46,049 bases of DNA, from positions 1-46,049 of the forward strand of contig CAJXZG010000038.1 in assembly GCA_913063265.1 (NCBI GenBank), given 5' to 3'. The translations under genes were made by a program, and so were the position numbers. This document shows positions 16,627 through 25,579 of this stretch, piece after piece; position 1 is the stretch's first letter, and each line of letters begins with the position of its first letter. The notes beneath the pieces are model-generated. The model did not search any database. It saw nothing but the letters and a program-made list of their open reading frames with translations, and was not told the origin of the DNA. Source of the stretch: an uncultured Prolixibacteraceae bacterium. GTDB lineage: Bacteria > Bacteroidota > Bacteroidia > Bacteroidales > Prolixibacteraceae.

Positions 16627-17349
16627 ATGCTCGAAGATCTAAATCTTGAAGAAATACTTTTTATCGATATTGAAACTGTTTCTCTTGTCAATGAATTTTC
16701 TCAACTAAATACGGAATGGCAAAAACTTTGGGAAAAGAAAATGAAGTTTCAGGTTAACGAAGAAGAAAATGCTGAAGCATTATATGAAAGAGCCGGAATT
16801 TATTCTGAATTTGGCAAGATTATTTGTATATCTGCCGGATACATCTCTCAGAAAAAAGGAGAATACTTTTTCAGGGTAAAATCTTTTTATAACGAAAACG
16901 AAAAAGAATTGATAAACGATTTTTTTAACGCTCTTCATAAATTTACTTATACCGGGAAAAAACGACTTTGTGCCCACAACGGACAGGAATTTGACTACCC
17001 GTATATTGCCAGAAGAGCTTTGGTAAACAGATTAAAACTTCCTAAAATACTTGATATAGCAGGGCAAAAACCCTGGGAAACCAAAGAGTTTCTGCTGGAC
17101 ACACTTCAATTATGGAAATTTGGAGACTACAAACACTACACTTCGCTTTCGCTGCTTTGCGCATTATTTGACATTCCTACCCCAAAAGATGATATCGATG
17201 GAAGCCAGGTTGGAAAAGTTTACTGGGAAGACAAAGACATTGACCGAATTATCAGATACTGTGAAAAAGATACGCTTGCAGTTGCAAATTTATTGTTAAG
17301 GTATAAAGGCGAAGAAATCATTCCGGAAGAAAATATGAAAGTTGTATAA
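16627..17349 (+). CDS. DEDDy 3'-5' exonuclease (DNA_pol_B_exo2-like)
   Basis: A 240-residue RNase H-fold exonuclease. The Exo motifs read FIDIETV (Exo I, D and E), LCAHNGQEFDYPYIARR (Exo II, D) and the late YCEKDTLAVANLLL (Exo III, Y and D), fitting the DEDDy class. LLDTLQLWKFGDYKHYTSL is typical of the predicted PolB-like exonuclease family PF10108. It likely trims single-stranded nucleic acid ends, but its cellular role is unknown. It follows udk by seven bases and is probably in the same operon. Confidence 0.88.
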   Translation: MLEDLNLEEILFIDIETVSLVNEFSQLNTEWQKLWEKKMKFQVNEEENAEALYERAGIYSEFGKIICISAGYISQKKGEYFFRVKSFYNENEKELINDFFNALHKFTYTGKKRLCAHNGQEFDYPYIARRALVNRLKLPKILDIAGQKPWETKEFLLDTLQLWKFGDYKHYTSLSLLCALFDIPTPKDDIDGSQVGKVYWEDKDIDRIIRYCEKDTLAVANLLLRYKGEEIIPEENMKVV

Positions 17350-17365
17350 TCAAACCATACGATTT

Positions 17366-17821
17366 TTACTTCATCATCCTGTCCATATCGCGCCTGGCAT
17401 CTTTTAACTTTAAAGACTCGCGTTTGTCATATGTTTTCTTACCCCGCGCCAGGGCGATCTCAAGTTTTGCCAGACCACGTTCGTTGATGAACATTTTTAC
17501 GCAAACAATGGTAAGCCCCGACTCCTTTACTTTTTTTTCGAGTTTAAACAGCTCTTTTCTATTTAATAACAGTTTTCTGTCTCGCCGTGCTTCATGATTG
17601 TTGTGTGTACCAAAATCATACTCCGATATGTGCATATTTTTGGCATAAAGTTCTCCATTAACAAACTGGCAATAAGACTCCGACAAGTTTACTTTACCTG
17701 CCCGAATAGACTTAATCTCTGTTCCAACAAGTTTTATTCCTGCTACAAATCTTTCTATCAATTCGTATTCGAAAGTAACTTTGCGGTTTTTAATTTTTAT
17801 GTCTGATGTACGATGTGCCAT
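17366..17821 (-). CDS. smpB: SsrA-binding protein SmpB
   Basis: A 151-residue tmRNA partner for rescue of stalled ribosomes. Family signatures are [39 protein letters not shown], the [20 protein letters not shown] motif, and the basic C-terminal tail ([19 protein letters not shown]), which enters the mRNA channel. Its ATG overlaps the stop of the upstream YIP1-like gene by one base (TAATG), suggesting coupled translation. It converges with the exonuclease gene 16 bases away. Confidence 0.96.
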   Translation of the reverse strand: MAHRTSDIKIKNRKVTFEYELIERFVAGIKLVGTEIKSIRAGKVNLSESYCQFVNGELYAKNMHISEYDFGTHNNHEARRDRKLLLNRKELFKLEKKVKESGLTIVCVKMFINERGLAKLEIALARGKKTYDKRESLKLKDARRDMDRMMK

Positions 17822-18390
17822 TAATCCAAAGCCAATAATAATTTTGCAGTTGTAAAACTAAACAAACCAAATACAATCCAGTTTGTGATCATAATTTTAA
17901 AAGTAATATTGTCGTGTTTATCTGCAGGAAATTCCAGATACTTTTTACTACCCAGCCAGAAAATATAGAAACCATACAAACCGGCAAAATCAAGGAATTT
18001 AAAAAAAGGAAGAAAATTTGTCAGAACTGAAATTACCAAATAAGGTATCATGGAATAAACTGCCAGGATTTGAAAATTTTCTTCATTTTGTTTTAAGCCA
18101 AAACGATCCAGTATTTTGTTGGTTCCGAAAATTCCACCATAATATAAGACACCTACCAAAATTAACTCGCGCATCACCCAGAGCATTCCCAACCATAGTC
18201 GAAAGTAGTCGCTTCTGAAAAACTCTCCTAAAAACATAGCAACCGCTCCTGTGATGGCAAGTGGAAATAAAATTTTCTTGTTTAGGGCCTTAGCTCTTTC
18301 CTTTTCTAAAGAAATAGAATCCCAAAACGTTTGTGGCTCAAGCACCAAAGCACGGGCAATATAATATATATCCTGAAATAGTTCTTTCAT
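17821..18390 (-). CDS. YIP1-like integral membrane protein
   Basis: A 189-residue protein with about five hydrophobic segments (near residues 40-58, 68-90, 108-126, 132-148 and 165-186). The N-terminal segment [20 protein letters not shown] is typical of bacterial YIP1-family proteins. The function is unknown. It is directly upstream of smpB in a TAATG arrangement. A consensus -7 box lies 20 bases before its ATG. Confidence 0.75.
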   Translation of the reverse strand: MKELFQDIYYIARALVLEPQTFWDSISLEKERAKALNKKILFPLAITGAVAMFLGEFFRSDYFRLWLGMLWVMRELILVGVLYYGGIFGTNKILDRFGLKQNEENFQILAVYSMIPYLVISVLTNFLPFFKFLDFAGLYGFYIFWLGSKKYLEFPADKHDNITFKIMITNWIVFGLFSFTTAKLLLALD

Positions 18391-18409
18391 ATACTAAAGA
18401 ATACGAGCG

Positions 18410-18417
18410 CAAAAGTA
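18410..18417 (-). promoter_or_regulatory. promoter -7 box (TACTTTTG) of the YIP1-smpB unit
   Basis: The minus strand reads TACTTTTG, an exact TAnnTTTG match, with its 3' end 19 bases before the ATG at 18390. The -33 element is not clear. Confidence 0.45.
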
Positions 18418-18613
18418 CATTTATTTTAGATTTGAAAAGAAATCGAATGGTTTATCTTAAATGCAGAGTCTTGCCTGAGTAAATTATTCACGTGATGTGC
18501 ATTCTTAAATTTTACAGAATCTCTAACCCTCTGTCTGTCGGCATCTCCCTTTCAAAAGCGAGAACATTCTTAACATTTTCAAAAAAAACACTGAGTGGAA
18601 AAATAAACAAATG

Positions 18614-18634
18614 ACCAACAACCAACAACCAGGA
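18614..18634 (-). repeat. heptad repeat tract (3 units) downstream of uvrB
   Basis: On the minus strand three 7-nt units, TCCTGGT, TGTTGGT and TGTTGGT, lie nine bases after the uvrB stop codon at 18644. The period of seven is the same as at the Dabb, dnaK and panB ends but the unit sequence differs. Confidence 0.65.
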
Positions 18635-18643
18635 ACAAAAAAA

Positions 18644-20671
18644 CTACTTATTCTCCTTCTTTTTTTCTGAAAGCAAATTTTGAAGTGCAAACATCTCATC
18701 GCGTAGACGTGCAGCCTCTATAAAATCCAAATCTTTGGCTGCAGCTTTCATTTGTTTTTTTGTTTTTTCAATGGTTTTCTCCAGACCGGTAACACTCATA
18801 TACTGAATAACAGGGTCTGCTGCAACATCCGGTGAAGCACCACCACCTTCATATTCCGGCTGTTTATCACTTCTGTACTGGTAACCAATAATTTCACGAG
18901 TTGGTTTGATTATTTGAGTTGGAGTGATGTTATTTTCTTCGTTGTATTTTAATTGCTTTTCCCTACGATAATTGGTAGAGTCAATGGTTTTTTGCATCGA
19001 ATTTGTAATCTTGTCTGCATACATTATCACTGTTCCGTTAACATTTCGGGCAGCACGCCCGGCAGTTTGGGTCAATGATCTTTCCGAGCGCAAAAATCCT
19101 TCTTTATCTGCATCTAAAATGGCCACTAACGAAACTTCAGGCAAATCCAAACCTTCACGTAAAAGATTGATTCCCACCAAAACATCAAATTCACCTTTTC
19201 TCAATTGTTCCATTATTTCAACACGTTCCATTGTGTCCACATCAGAATGAATATAGCGGGTTTTTACACCCATATTGCTCAAGTATTTCGACAATTCTTC
19301 TGCCATTCTTTTTGTCAGTGTAGTAACTAAAACTCGTTCTTTATTTTCAATTCTGATGTTTATTTCGTGCATCAAATCATCAATCTGATTTGTACTTGGC
19401 CGCACAACAATCAGCGGATCCAACAAACCGGTTGGCCTGATTATTTGTTCCACTACTACTCCTTCACATTTTTCCAATTCATAATCCGCCGGTGTGGCAC
19501 TTACATAAACAGTCTGGCCAACAACGCTTTCGAACTCTTCAAATTTTAACGGGCGGTTATCGATAGCTGCCGGCAGTCTAAAACCATATTCCACAAGGTT
19601 TAGTTTTCGGGAGTTATCTCCTCCATACATGGCTCGGATTTGAGAAACTGTTACATGACTTTCATCTACCACACAAAGAAAATCATCCGGAAAATAGTCA
19701 AGTAAACAGAATGGACGGGTGCCGGGTTTTCTTCCATCAAAATAACGAGAGTAATTTTCAATTCCCGGACAATAACCCAATTCACGCATCATTTCCAGAT
19801 CGTATTCTACCCGCTCCAAAATTCGTTTTGCTTCCAGTGGTTTTCCTATTTCTTTAAAATAATCAACCTGTGCCACCAAATCATCCTGAATATTTCGAAT
19901 TGCCGAATTCATTCTTGCTTTGGTGGTTACAAAAATATTTGCCGGATAAATTACGGCTTCATCCATTTCCCGCAAAGTTTGCCCTGAGATTGGGTCAAAT
20001 GCATAAATCTCTTCCACTTCATCACCAAAAAATACAATTCTTACTGCTTCGTCAGCATAAGCCAGAAATATGTCAACCGTATCGCCTTTTACCCTGAAAT
20101 TACCTCGCTGGAAATCTACTTCACTTCTGGAATATAAAGCATCAACAAGTTTTCGTAACATCGCATTTCGTGAAATAATTTCACCCACTTTAACCACAGT
20201 AACATTGGCATGAAAATCTTCAGGATTACCGATACCGTATAAACATGAAACCGATGAAACAACAATCACATCCCGTCTCCCGGAAAGTAAAGCAGAGGTC
20301 GCGCTCAAGCGTAATTTTTCAATATCCTGGTTTATTGAAAGGTCTTTTTCAATATATGTGTCTGTGGTTGGCAAATAAGCTTCAGGTTGATAATAATCAT
20401 AATACGAAACAAAATATTCCACAGCATTTTCAGGAAAAAACTGTTTCATTTCGCTATACAACTGGGCTGCCAATGTTTTGTTATGACTTAAAACCAGAGT
20501 TGGCAATTCTACTTTTTCGATAACATTTGCCATTGTAAATGTTTTGCCCGAACCTGTAACACCAAGCAAGGTTTGAAACTGGTCGCCACGTTTTATTCCC
20601 TCTGCCAATTGCCTTATTGCATCGGGCTGATCGCCTGTTGGCTTATAATCTGAAACAACTTTAAACTTCAT
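18644..20671 (-). CDS. uvrB: excinuclease ABC subunit UvrB
   Basis: A 675-residue UvrB, the damage-verifying helicase-like subunit of nucleotide excision repair. Motifs in order: Walker A GVTGSGKTFTMAN, the beta-hairpin YYDYYQPEAYLP, DESHVT (Walker B), YVSATPADYE, QTAGRAARN (motif VI) and a C-terminal UVR motif (AKDLDFIEAARLRDEM) that contacts UvrC. The frame extends to a TTG at 20680, but that TTG is the end of a -7 promoter box (20678-20685), so ATG 20671 (MKFKVVSDYKPTGDQ) is the better start and gives a nearly leaderless message. Confidence 0.97.
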   Translation of the reverse strand: MKFKVVSDYKPTGDQPDAIRQLAEGIKRGDQFQTLLGVTGSGKTFTMANVIEKVELPTLVLSHNKTLAAQLYSEMKQFFPENAVEYFVSYYDYYQPEAYLPTTDTYIEKDLSINQDIEKLRLSATSALLSGRRDVIVVSSVSCLYGIGNPEDFHANVTVVKVGEIISRNAMLRKLVDALYSRSEVDFQRGNFRVKGDTVDIFLAYADEAVRIVFFGDEVEEIYAFDPISGQTLREMDEAVIYPANIFVTTKARMNSAIRNIQDDLVAQVDYFKEIGKPLEAKRILERVEYDLEMMRELGYCPGIENYSRYFDGRKPGTRPFCLLDYFPDDFLCVVDESHVTVSQIRAMYGGDNSRKLNLVEYGFRLPAAIDNRPLKFEEFESVVGQTVYVSATPADYELEKCEGVVVEQIIRPTGLLDPLIVVRPSTNQIDDLMHEINIRIENKERVLVTTLTKRMAEELSKYLSNMGVKTRYIHSDVDTMERVEIMEQLRKGEFDVLVGINLLREGLDLPEVSLVAILDADKEGFLRSERSLTQTAGRAARNVNGTVIMYADKITNSMQKTIDSTNYRREKQLKYNEENNITPTQIIKPTREIIGYQYRSDKQPEYEGGGASPDVAADPVIQYMSVTGLEKTIEKTKKQMKAAAKDLDFIEAARLRDEMFALQNLLSEKKKENK

Positions 20672-20677
20672 ACGTAT

Positions 20678-20685
20678 CAAAACTA
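20678..20685 (-). promoter_or_regulatory. uvrB promoter -7 box (TAGTTTTG)
   Basis: The minus strand reads TAGTTTTG, matching TAnnTTTG, six bases before the chosen uvrB ATG. The last three bases are an in-frame TTG that would otherwise be called as the start. No strong -33 element is visible. Confidence 0.45.
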
Positions 20686-20717
20686 CTTAAGTGAAACGGA
20701 AAATAAAATACAGTGAG

Positions 20718-21764
20718 CTAGCGCTTCATTCGGAAATACACCGGAAAATGGTCGCTTATTCCACCATAATAATTTGGGCCACCGTAAGTACGGTTAGGTG
20801 AAATTTCGCCATCGTTGTTTTTGTATTCCATCCACTCTTCACTAAAAATATGTCCTTTTTTATCTTCAACCTGAAATCCTTTTTTGTCTAACAATCCCTC
20901 GGAAACCACTATATTGTCCAGCATATTCCAGTTTCCACGATAATTGTAGGAACCAATTCCGTTTAAATGATCGGGATACATCAGATTTAAAAGATCTTCA
21001 TTATCTGTCAATGGATTTTTTGCAAATAACTCAATATCCAGACTTTTATTTGAAGGTTCGTCATTCATATCTCCCATCACTAAAATATGAGCTTTTGGAT
21101 TGGCTTTAGTAACTGAATCGATATGGGTTTTGAGTATTTGTGCGACCTCGACTCTTTTAGGTTCGGTTTTTTCAACTCCACCTATTCTTGAAGGCCAGTG
21201 ATTGACGTAAATATGAAACTCTTCCCGATTGTTGGTTTTCCCCTTTACATATAAAATATCCCGGGTAACATAATCCGGTTCATCTTTAAACGATACCTTT
21301 ATTGCATGACTTTCAGTCACAGTAAATTCTTTCGGCCGATAAATAAATGCACAATCAATCCCTCTGAAATCAGGGCTTTCAAAATGTTCAATTTCATAAT
21401 TCCCTTCTGTAAGTTTTCCTGTAACAACTAAATCTTCCAAAACTTTACGATTCTCAACCTCGCAAAGTCCAACTATTTCCGGTAATTCGTATTGATTAAC
21501 CGAGCTAATTACTTTTGAAATATCGTCAAGCTTTTTTTGATATCTTTCAAATGTCCATTTTTTAGTTCCTTCCGGGGTAAACTCACCATCTTGTTTTCCC
21601 TCTTCATTCTCAAGGTCAAACAGATTCTCCACATTGTAGAAAAGAACAGTAATATTTCTTTTTTCGTTATAACCTTTATTTGTAAAAAAGCTGGCAACCG
21701 CACTTCCCAGAAGGGTTATCAGCAAAATTACCAAAGTTAAAACTATAGCCCTCTTCTTTTTCAT
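20718..21764 (-). CDS. membrane-anchored endonuclease/exonuclease/phosphatase family protein
   Basis: A 348-residue protein with an N-terminal hydrophobic anchor (about residues 5-27) and an EEP (DNase I-like) domain. Family marks are VLFYNVENLFD (Asn), IVGLCEVENRKVLEDL (catalytic Glu), IYVNHWPSR (His), LVMGDMNDEPSN (Asp-Asn) and the terminal ISDHFPVYF (Asp-His). It probably acts outside the cytoplasm on nucleic acid or phosphoesters. It starts 11 bases after the stop of the HAD gene, suggesting an operon, and ends 46 bases before the uvrB start. Confidence 0.88.
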   Translation of the reverse strand: MKKKRAIVLTLVILLITLLGSAVASFFTNKGYNEKRNITVLFYNVENLFDLENEEGKQDGEFTPEGTKKWTFERYQKKLDDISKVISSVNQYELPEIVGLCEVENRKVLEDLVVTGKLTEGNYEIEHFESPDFRGIDCAFIYRPKEFTVTESHAIKVSFKDEPDYVTRDILYVKGKTNNREEFHIYVNHWPSRIGGVEKTEPKRVEVAQILKTHIDSVTKANPKAHILVMGDMNDEPSNKSLDIELFAKNPLTDNEDLLNLMYPDHLNGIGSYNYRGNWNMLDNIVVSEGLLDKKGFQVEDKKGHIFSEEWMEYKNNDGEISPNRTYGGPNYYGGISDHFPVYFRMKR

Positions 21765-21775
21765 ATCGTAATTTT

Positions 21776-22384
21776 TTAGATTTCCTGACCCACTGTAACA
21801 TCATAATAATCTGTAACCAAAGTAGCCATCATCCCGGCACTTTGCGCCGCTTGAATTCCTAGTTCTGCATCCTCAAAAACCTCACAAACTGAAGGTTCAA
21901 CACCCAATAATTCTGCACATTTTAAAAATGTATCAGGGAAAGGTTTTGGGCGTTCTACATCATCTATCGATACCAAAATATCAAAATATTTATCAAATCC
22001 CAGAATCTTCATTGTTTTCCAAGCCAGTCTTGTATACCCCCCAGTTCCAACAGCCATCGGTAATACTCCATGATATTTTTTTACCAGCTCAACAACCGGT
22101 TCAATGGGTTTCATTTTGTGCATTATTTTTTCGTATTCCATTTCTTTCAAATGGCCAATTTTTTCAGCATCCATATTGGTGCCAAACCATTCGTTTAATT
22201 TTTCGATGGTACCAATTGCCGGAACGCCAGCTAACCTGGCAAACAATTCAGGGGTAAACTCAATGCCATAATCGATGACAATATTTTTAAAGGCCCAGAA
22301 ATGAACCGGCATTGTATTCGCCAGCGTTCCATCCAAATCAAATATCAAGGCTTTTGCCTTACTATTAATTTTAAGTTCTTTCAC
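21776..22384 (-). CDS. HAD-superfamily hydrolase, beta-phosphoglucomutase-like
   Basis: A 202-residue phosphatase or phosphomutase. HAD motif I is LIFDLDGTLANTM (nucleophile Asp and general acid Asp), motif II Thr is in AVGTGG, motif III includes RPKPFPDTFL (Lys), and motif IV is CEVFEDAELGIQAA. A helical cap lies after motif I. The frame extends to a TTG at 22408, but that codon is the end of a -7 box, so GTG 22384 (giving MKELKINSKAKALIF) is preferred. Substrate unknown; it is the first gene of a unit with the EEP protein. Confidence 0.88.
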   Translation of the reverse strand: MKELKINSKAKALIFDLDGTLANTMPVHFWAFKNIVIDYGIEFTPELFARLAGVPAIGTIEKLNEWFGTNMDAEKIGHLKEMEYEKIMHKMKPIEPVVELVKKYHGVLPMAVGTGGYTRLAWKTMKILGFDKYFDILVSIDDVERPKPFPDTFLKCAELLGVEPSVCEVFEDAELGIQAAQSAGMMATLVTDYYDVTVGQEI

Positions 22385-22405
22385 TTTATAATCGATTTTA
22401 AAAAT

Positions 22406-22413
22406 CAAAATTA
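22406..22413 (-). promoter_or_regulatory. promoter -7 box (TAATTTTG) of the HAD-EEP unit
   Basis: The minus strand reads TAATTTTG, a consensus match, 22 bases upstream of the GTG at 22384. Its terminal TTG is in frame with the gene and would mislead start calling. Confidence 0.45.
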
Positions 22414-22491
22414 ACTTTTTTACAGGCTACCAAAAATTATATTTTAACAAGCACAAAAAATTGCCTACTTTGTTCACATTAAAACAATACA

Positions 22492-22911
22492 ATGAACGAT
22501 ACATTTTTATATACAATTCCTCAATGGATAATATTTTCTGCAGTTTTTGTTTCGGTTTACGGCTGGGTTGAAAAGAAAAAGGTATTTAGAATAATAGGCA
22601 GCAGCTTGTTTATAATTCTGGGAGTATTTGCCATTTTTATCTTATTGGGAGATTATCTGGCCGGAGCAGAATTTCTGACACCTGATGAAATTACGGACCA
22701 GGAAATATACGAGGATACAATAGAAGATATTCCATTTCAGGCTAAATTGCTTCCGGCATATATAAGTTTTGTTTTATCTGCAGTTCTGGCAATTCCTGCT
22801 GTAATTCTTGATTCCTTAAACAAAAAGAGATACAAGCTATTTGTTATTCTGGCAGGACTGGTTTCATTGTTTGGCTTTTTTATAATTGTGGGCGTGTTGC
22901 AACATTTATAG
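22492..22911 (+). CDS. four-TM membrane protein of unknown function
   Basis: I do not recognise this 139-residue protein. It has four hydrophobic segments at about residues 8-24, 34-54, 84-105 and 114-135, separated by short charged loops; the longest loop (about 55-83) is acidic (TPDEITDQEIYEDTIED). It starts at ATG 22492, 107 bases from the divergently oriented HAD gene. No neighbour suggests a role. Confidence 0.65.
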   Translation: MNDTFLYTIPQWIIFSAVFVSVYGWVEKKKVFRIIGSSLFIILGVFAIFILLGDYLAGAEFLTPDEITDQEIYEDTIEDIPFQAKLLPAYISFVLSAVLAIPAVILDSLNKKRYKLFVILAGLVSLFGFFIIVGVLQHL

Positions 22912-23084
22912 TTTTCGAAATTTTTCAAACTAAATCAACAATCTAAAAAAAGGCCGTTTTCTTCAACACATTATTAGCTAATTATAAAGAATATAAACAA
23001 ATTATCACCAATCTGATCGTTTGTATTTTGTTGTTTTTTATATTGCAGACGATAAGTAATTTTAAACTTTAAAAACCATTTTGC

Positions 23085-24377
23085 ATGAATCCACAGGCTG
23101 AAGAACTCAACAAAATTATTCAGGAAAAAAGCAGTGTAGTTTACGAACTTTTATCGGAAAGAGGTAAGGAAATTTTCTTCCCTAAAAAAGGAATTTTAGG
23201 ACAAACAGCCGAGGCTAAAGGCACTAAAATTAATGCTACTATAGGAGCTGCAATTGAAGACGATGGTTCTCCAATGAGATTAGAAGCGATTGCATCTAAA
23301 ATTAATCTTGATCCATCCAGGGTATTTCCATATGCTCCGAGTTTTGGAAGACCTGATATCAGAGCCAAATGGAAAAGTATGATTTATGAAAAAAATCCGT
23401 CACTGGCAAAAGTTGAACTGAGTTTACCTGTGGTAACCAATGCACTTACTCATGGAATCAGCATGGCTGGTTACATGTTCCTTAACAAAGGTGATGAAGT
23501 AATTGTGCCTGATCTTTTCTGGGGAAATTACAATCTGACACTGGCCAATGCTTACGGGGCAAAACTGGTAAAATTTAATTTATTTAAAAATGGAGCCTTC
23601 GATTTGGAATCCTTTGAAGCAAAAATCAATGAAGGCGGGGTTGGGAAAAAAGTTTTGATATTGAATTTCCCAAATAATCCATCGGGTTATACTCCTAAGG
23701 AAAAGGAACAGGATGCAATAGTTGAGATTGTAAAAGCAGCTGCTGAAAAAGGGAATAAAATTGTAACAATTACTGATGATGCATATTTCGGTCTGGGTTA
23801 TGAAAAAGGCATTGCAAAAGAAAGTATTTTTACTCCATTATGTCAGTTGCACGAAAATGTTGTTGCTGTAAAAGTTGACGGTGCGACTAAAGAGGATTAT
23901 GTCTGGGGATTCAGAGTAGGTTTTGTAACTTATGGAACCAAAGGTGGCGATGCAGAACTTTACAGCGCTTTGGAATCAAAAACTGCGGGTGCCATTCGCG
24001 GAAATATTTCAAACGCTGCAAACATCTCACAATCTTTACTTTTCGAAGCATTTAGCAGTCCTGAATACACCGATCAAAAAGAGGCCAAATACGACATCAT
24101 GAAAAAAAGATATGATGCCGTTAAAAAAGCACTTTCAAATGAAAAGTATAAAGAATTTTTTACAGCTATTCCATTTAATTCAGGATACTTCATGTGTGTT
24201 AAACTTGAAGAAGGTCTACAGGGAGATCCAATCAGAAAAATATTAATTGAAAAATATGGAATCGGATTAATTGCATTGGGCAATGTTTTACGAGTTGCTT
24301 ACTCAGCAGTTGCAGCTGATGATGTGGAAGAAATGTTTGAAGGAATTTATAAAGCCTGTAAAGATTTTTCTGCGTAA
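23085..24377 (+). CDS. class I/II PLP-dependent aminotransferase
   Basis: A 430-residue fold-type I aminotransferase. Visible landmarks are TNALTHGISMAGY, VIVPDLFWGNYNL, the LNFPNNPSGYTP motif (Asn-Pro), TDDAYFGLGY (PLP-ring Asp/Tyr), the lysine in VDGATKEDYVWGFRVGF (Schiff-base Lys and following Arg) and the C-terminal LRVAYSAV (substrate carboxylate Arg). The N-terminal segment KGTKINATIGAAIEDDGSPM is characteristic of this subgroup, which I know only as uncharacterised. The amino donor and acceptor cannot be named. A hairpin terminator follows 25 bases after the stop. Confidence 0.9.
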   Translation: MNPQAEELNKIIQEKSSVVYELLSERGKEIFFPKKGILGQTAEAKGTKINATIGAAIEDDGSPMRLEAIASKINLDPSRVFPYAPSFGRPDIRAKWKSMIYEKNPSLAKVELSLPVVTNALTHGISMAGYMFLNKGDEVIVPDLFWGNYNLTLANAYGAKLVKFNLFKNGAFDLESFEAKINEGGVGKKVLILNFPNNPSGYTPKEKEQDAIVEIVKAAAEKGNKIVTITDDAYFGLGYEKGIAKESIFTPLCQLHENVVAVKVDGATKEDYVWGFRVGFVTYGTKGGDAELYSALESKTAGAIRGNISNAANISQSLLFEAFSSPEYTDQKEAKYDIMKKRYDAVKKALSNEKYKEFFTAIPFNSGYFMCVKLEEGLQGDPIRKILIEKYGIGLIALGNVLRVAYSAVAADDVEEMFEGIYKACKDFSA

Positions 24378-24401
24378 AAGAATTTGAAATTTATTTGAAA
24401 T

Positions 24402-24434
24402 CAAAAACCGCTTCAGTTATTGGAGCGGTTTTTT
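24402..24434 (+). terminator. intrinsic terminator after the aminotransferase gene
   Basis: An inverted repeat with arms AAAAACCGCT (24403-24412) and AGCGGTTTTT (24424-24433), an 11-base loop and a T-run reaching 24434, placed directly downstream of the aminotransferase stop. Confidence 0.85.
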
Positions 24435-24629
24435 ACCTTTTAAAATTGGCATAATTGATATGACTTACATTGTCTTTTAAGGCGGTGTAAAAAATCAAGC
24501 CAATTAATTAGAATAAGTGCAACAATCATTAAACCGACAGAAAAAAAGGTTGTTGTAAGATTAGAATATAAAGCTGTAAAAAGTTAAGTTGAACATTAAC
24601 ATTAAATTTGAGAATAAATCTATATCATG

Positions 24630-24697
24630 ACTCTCCCTCCTCTCCCTCTCTGCGCGTAGAGAGGGACGATAATGTTGCAGACATTATCAGGGTGAGT
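24630..24697. repeat. 68-nt three-way-junction element (REP-like)
   Basis: Three nested inverted repeats fill this stretch. The outer pair is ACTCTCCCT (24630-24638) with AGGGTGAGT (24689-24697), one mismatch. Inside are two perfect 8-bp hairpins: CCCTCTCT/AGAGAGGG (24644-24651, 24658-24665; loop GCGCGT) and GATAATGT/ACATTATC (24668-24675, 24681-24688; loop TGCAG). The element is clearly more GC-rich than its flanks. It resembles dispersed REP-type palindromes. The rest of the 425-base gap (24435-24629, 24698-24802) shows nothing I can name. Confidence 0.7.
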
Positions 24698-24802
24698 AAT
24701 TCATATTAGAATGAAAACTAATTAATACAATTATTACTTATTGGCATTCAACTATTTACAGATGGCATTATCAGTAACTACAAACAATTTTAACAAACAA
24801 CT

Positions 24803-25573
24803 ATGAAATACAATTTTGAAGCCGTCATTTTTGACATGGACGGTGTTATTACCAAAACTGCACTTACTCATGCTGCTGCGTGGAAAAAAATGTTCGATGA
24901 ATATCTCAGAAAACGAGAAAAAGAACATGAAGAAAAATTTGTAGAATTTACTCATGCCCGAGACTATTTACCCTATGTAGACGGCAAACCAAGATACAAA
25001 GGAGTACAATCATTTTTAGAGTCGAGAGGTATTAATATTCCTTTTGGAGATCCATCGGATAAACCGGGAATGGAGACGATTTGCGGATTAGGGAATCGCA
25101 AAAATGAAGCTTTTAACGAGGTACTTGAACAGGAAGGAGTAGAAGTTTATCCATCAACACTTGCTTTGTTAAATGAATTAAAAAAGGCTGGTATAAAACT
25201 TGGTGTTGCATCATCGAGCAAAAATTGCAAGCCAGTGCTTGAAAAAGTCAACTTGTTGAATATTTTTAAAGCCAGGGTGGATGGTATTGTTTCTGCTGAA
25301 ATGGGATTACATGGAAAACCGGAACCTGATATTTTTACTACTGCATGCGATATTGTTAATGCTGATTATTCAAAATCAATTGTGGTTGAAGACGCTGTTT
25401 CAGGAGTTCAGGCCGGTGTAAAAGGAAATTTTGGATTAACAATTGGGATTGCCCGTGAAAATAACATTCAGGAATTAAAAGAAGCAGGAGCTCATATTGT
25501 GGTTGAAGATTTGGAAGAAATTGGGGGACTTGAAGGATTAAATAAGGTTTTTGCAAAATTCAACAGAAATTGA
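24803..25573 (+). CDS. beta-phosphoglucomutase family HAD hydrolase
   Basis: A 256-residue HAD enzyme with motif I VIFDMDGVITKTALTHAAAW, motif II GVASSSKNC, the lysine in GLHGKPEPDIF (motif III) and motif IV SIVVEDAVSGVQAG. The cap is longer than usual (about residues 20-95, with ARDYLPYVDGKPRYKGVQSF), a form often found near disaccharide phosphorylases, which supply beta-glucose 1-phosphate. No phosphorylase is in this window, so the substrate stays open. It converges with the small Tat protein gene six bases away. Confidence 0.88.
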   Translation: MKYNFEAVIFDMDGVITKTALTHAAAWKKMFDEYLRKREKEHEEKFVEFTHARDYLPYVDGKPRYKGVQSFLESRGINIPFGDPSDKPGMETICGLGNRKNEAFNEVLEQEGVEVYPSTLALLNELKKAGIKLGVASSSKNCKPVLEKVNLLNIFKARVDGIVSAEMGLHGKPEPDIFTTACDIVNADYSKSIVVEDAVSGVQAGVKGNFGLTIGIARENNIQELKEAGAHIVVEDLEEIGGLEGLNKVFAKFNRN

Positions 25574-25579
25574 ATCGTT

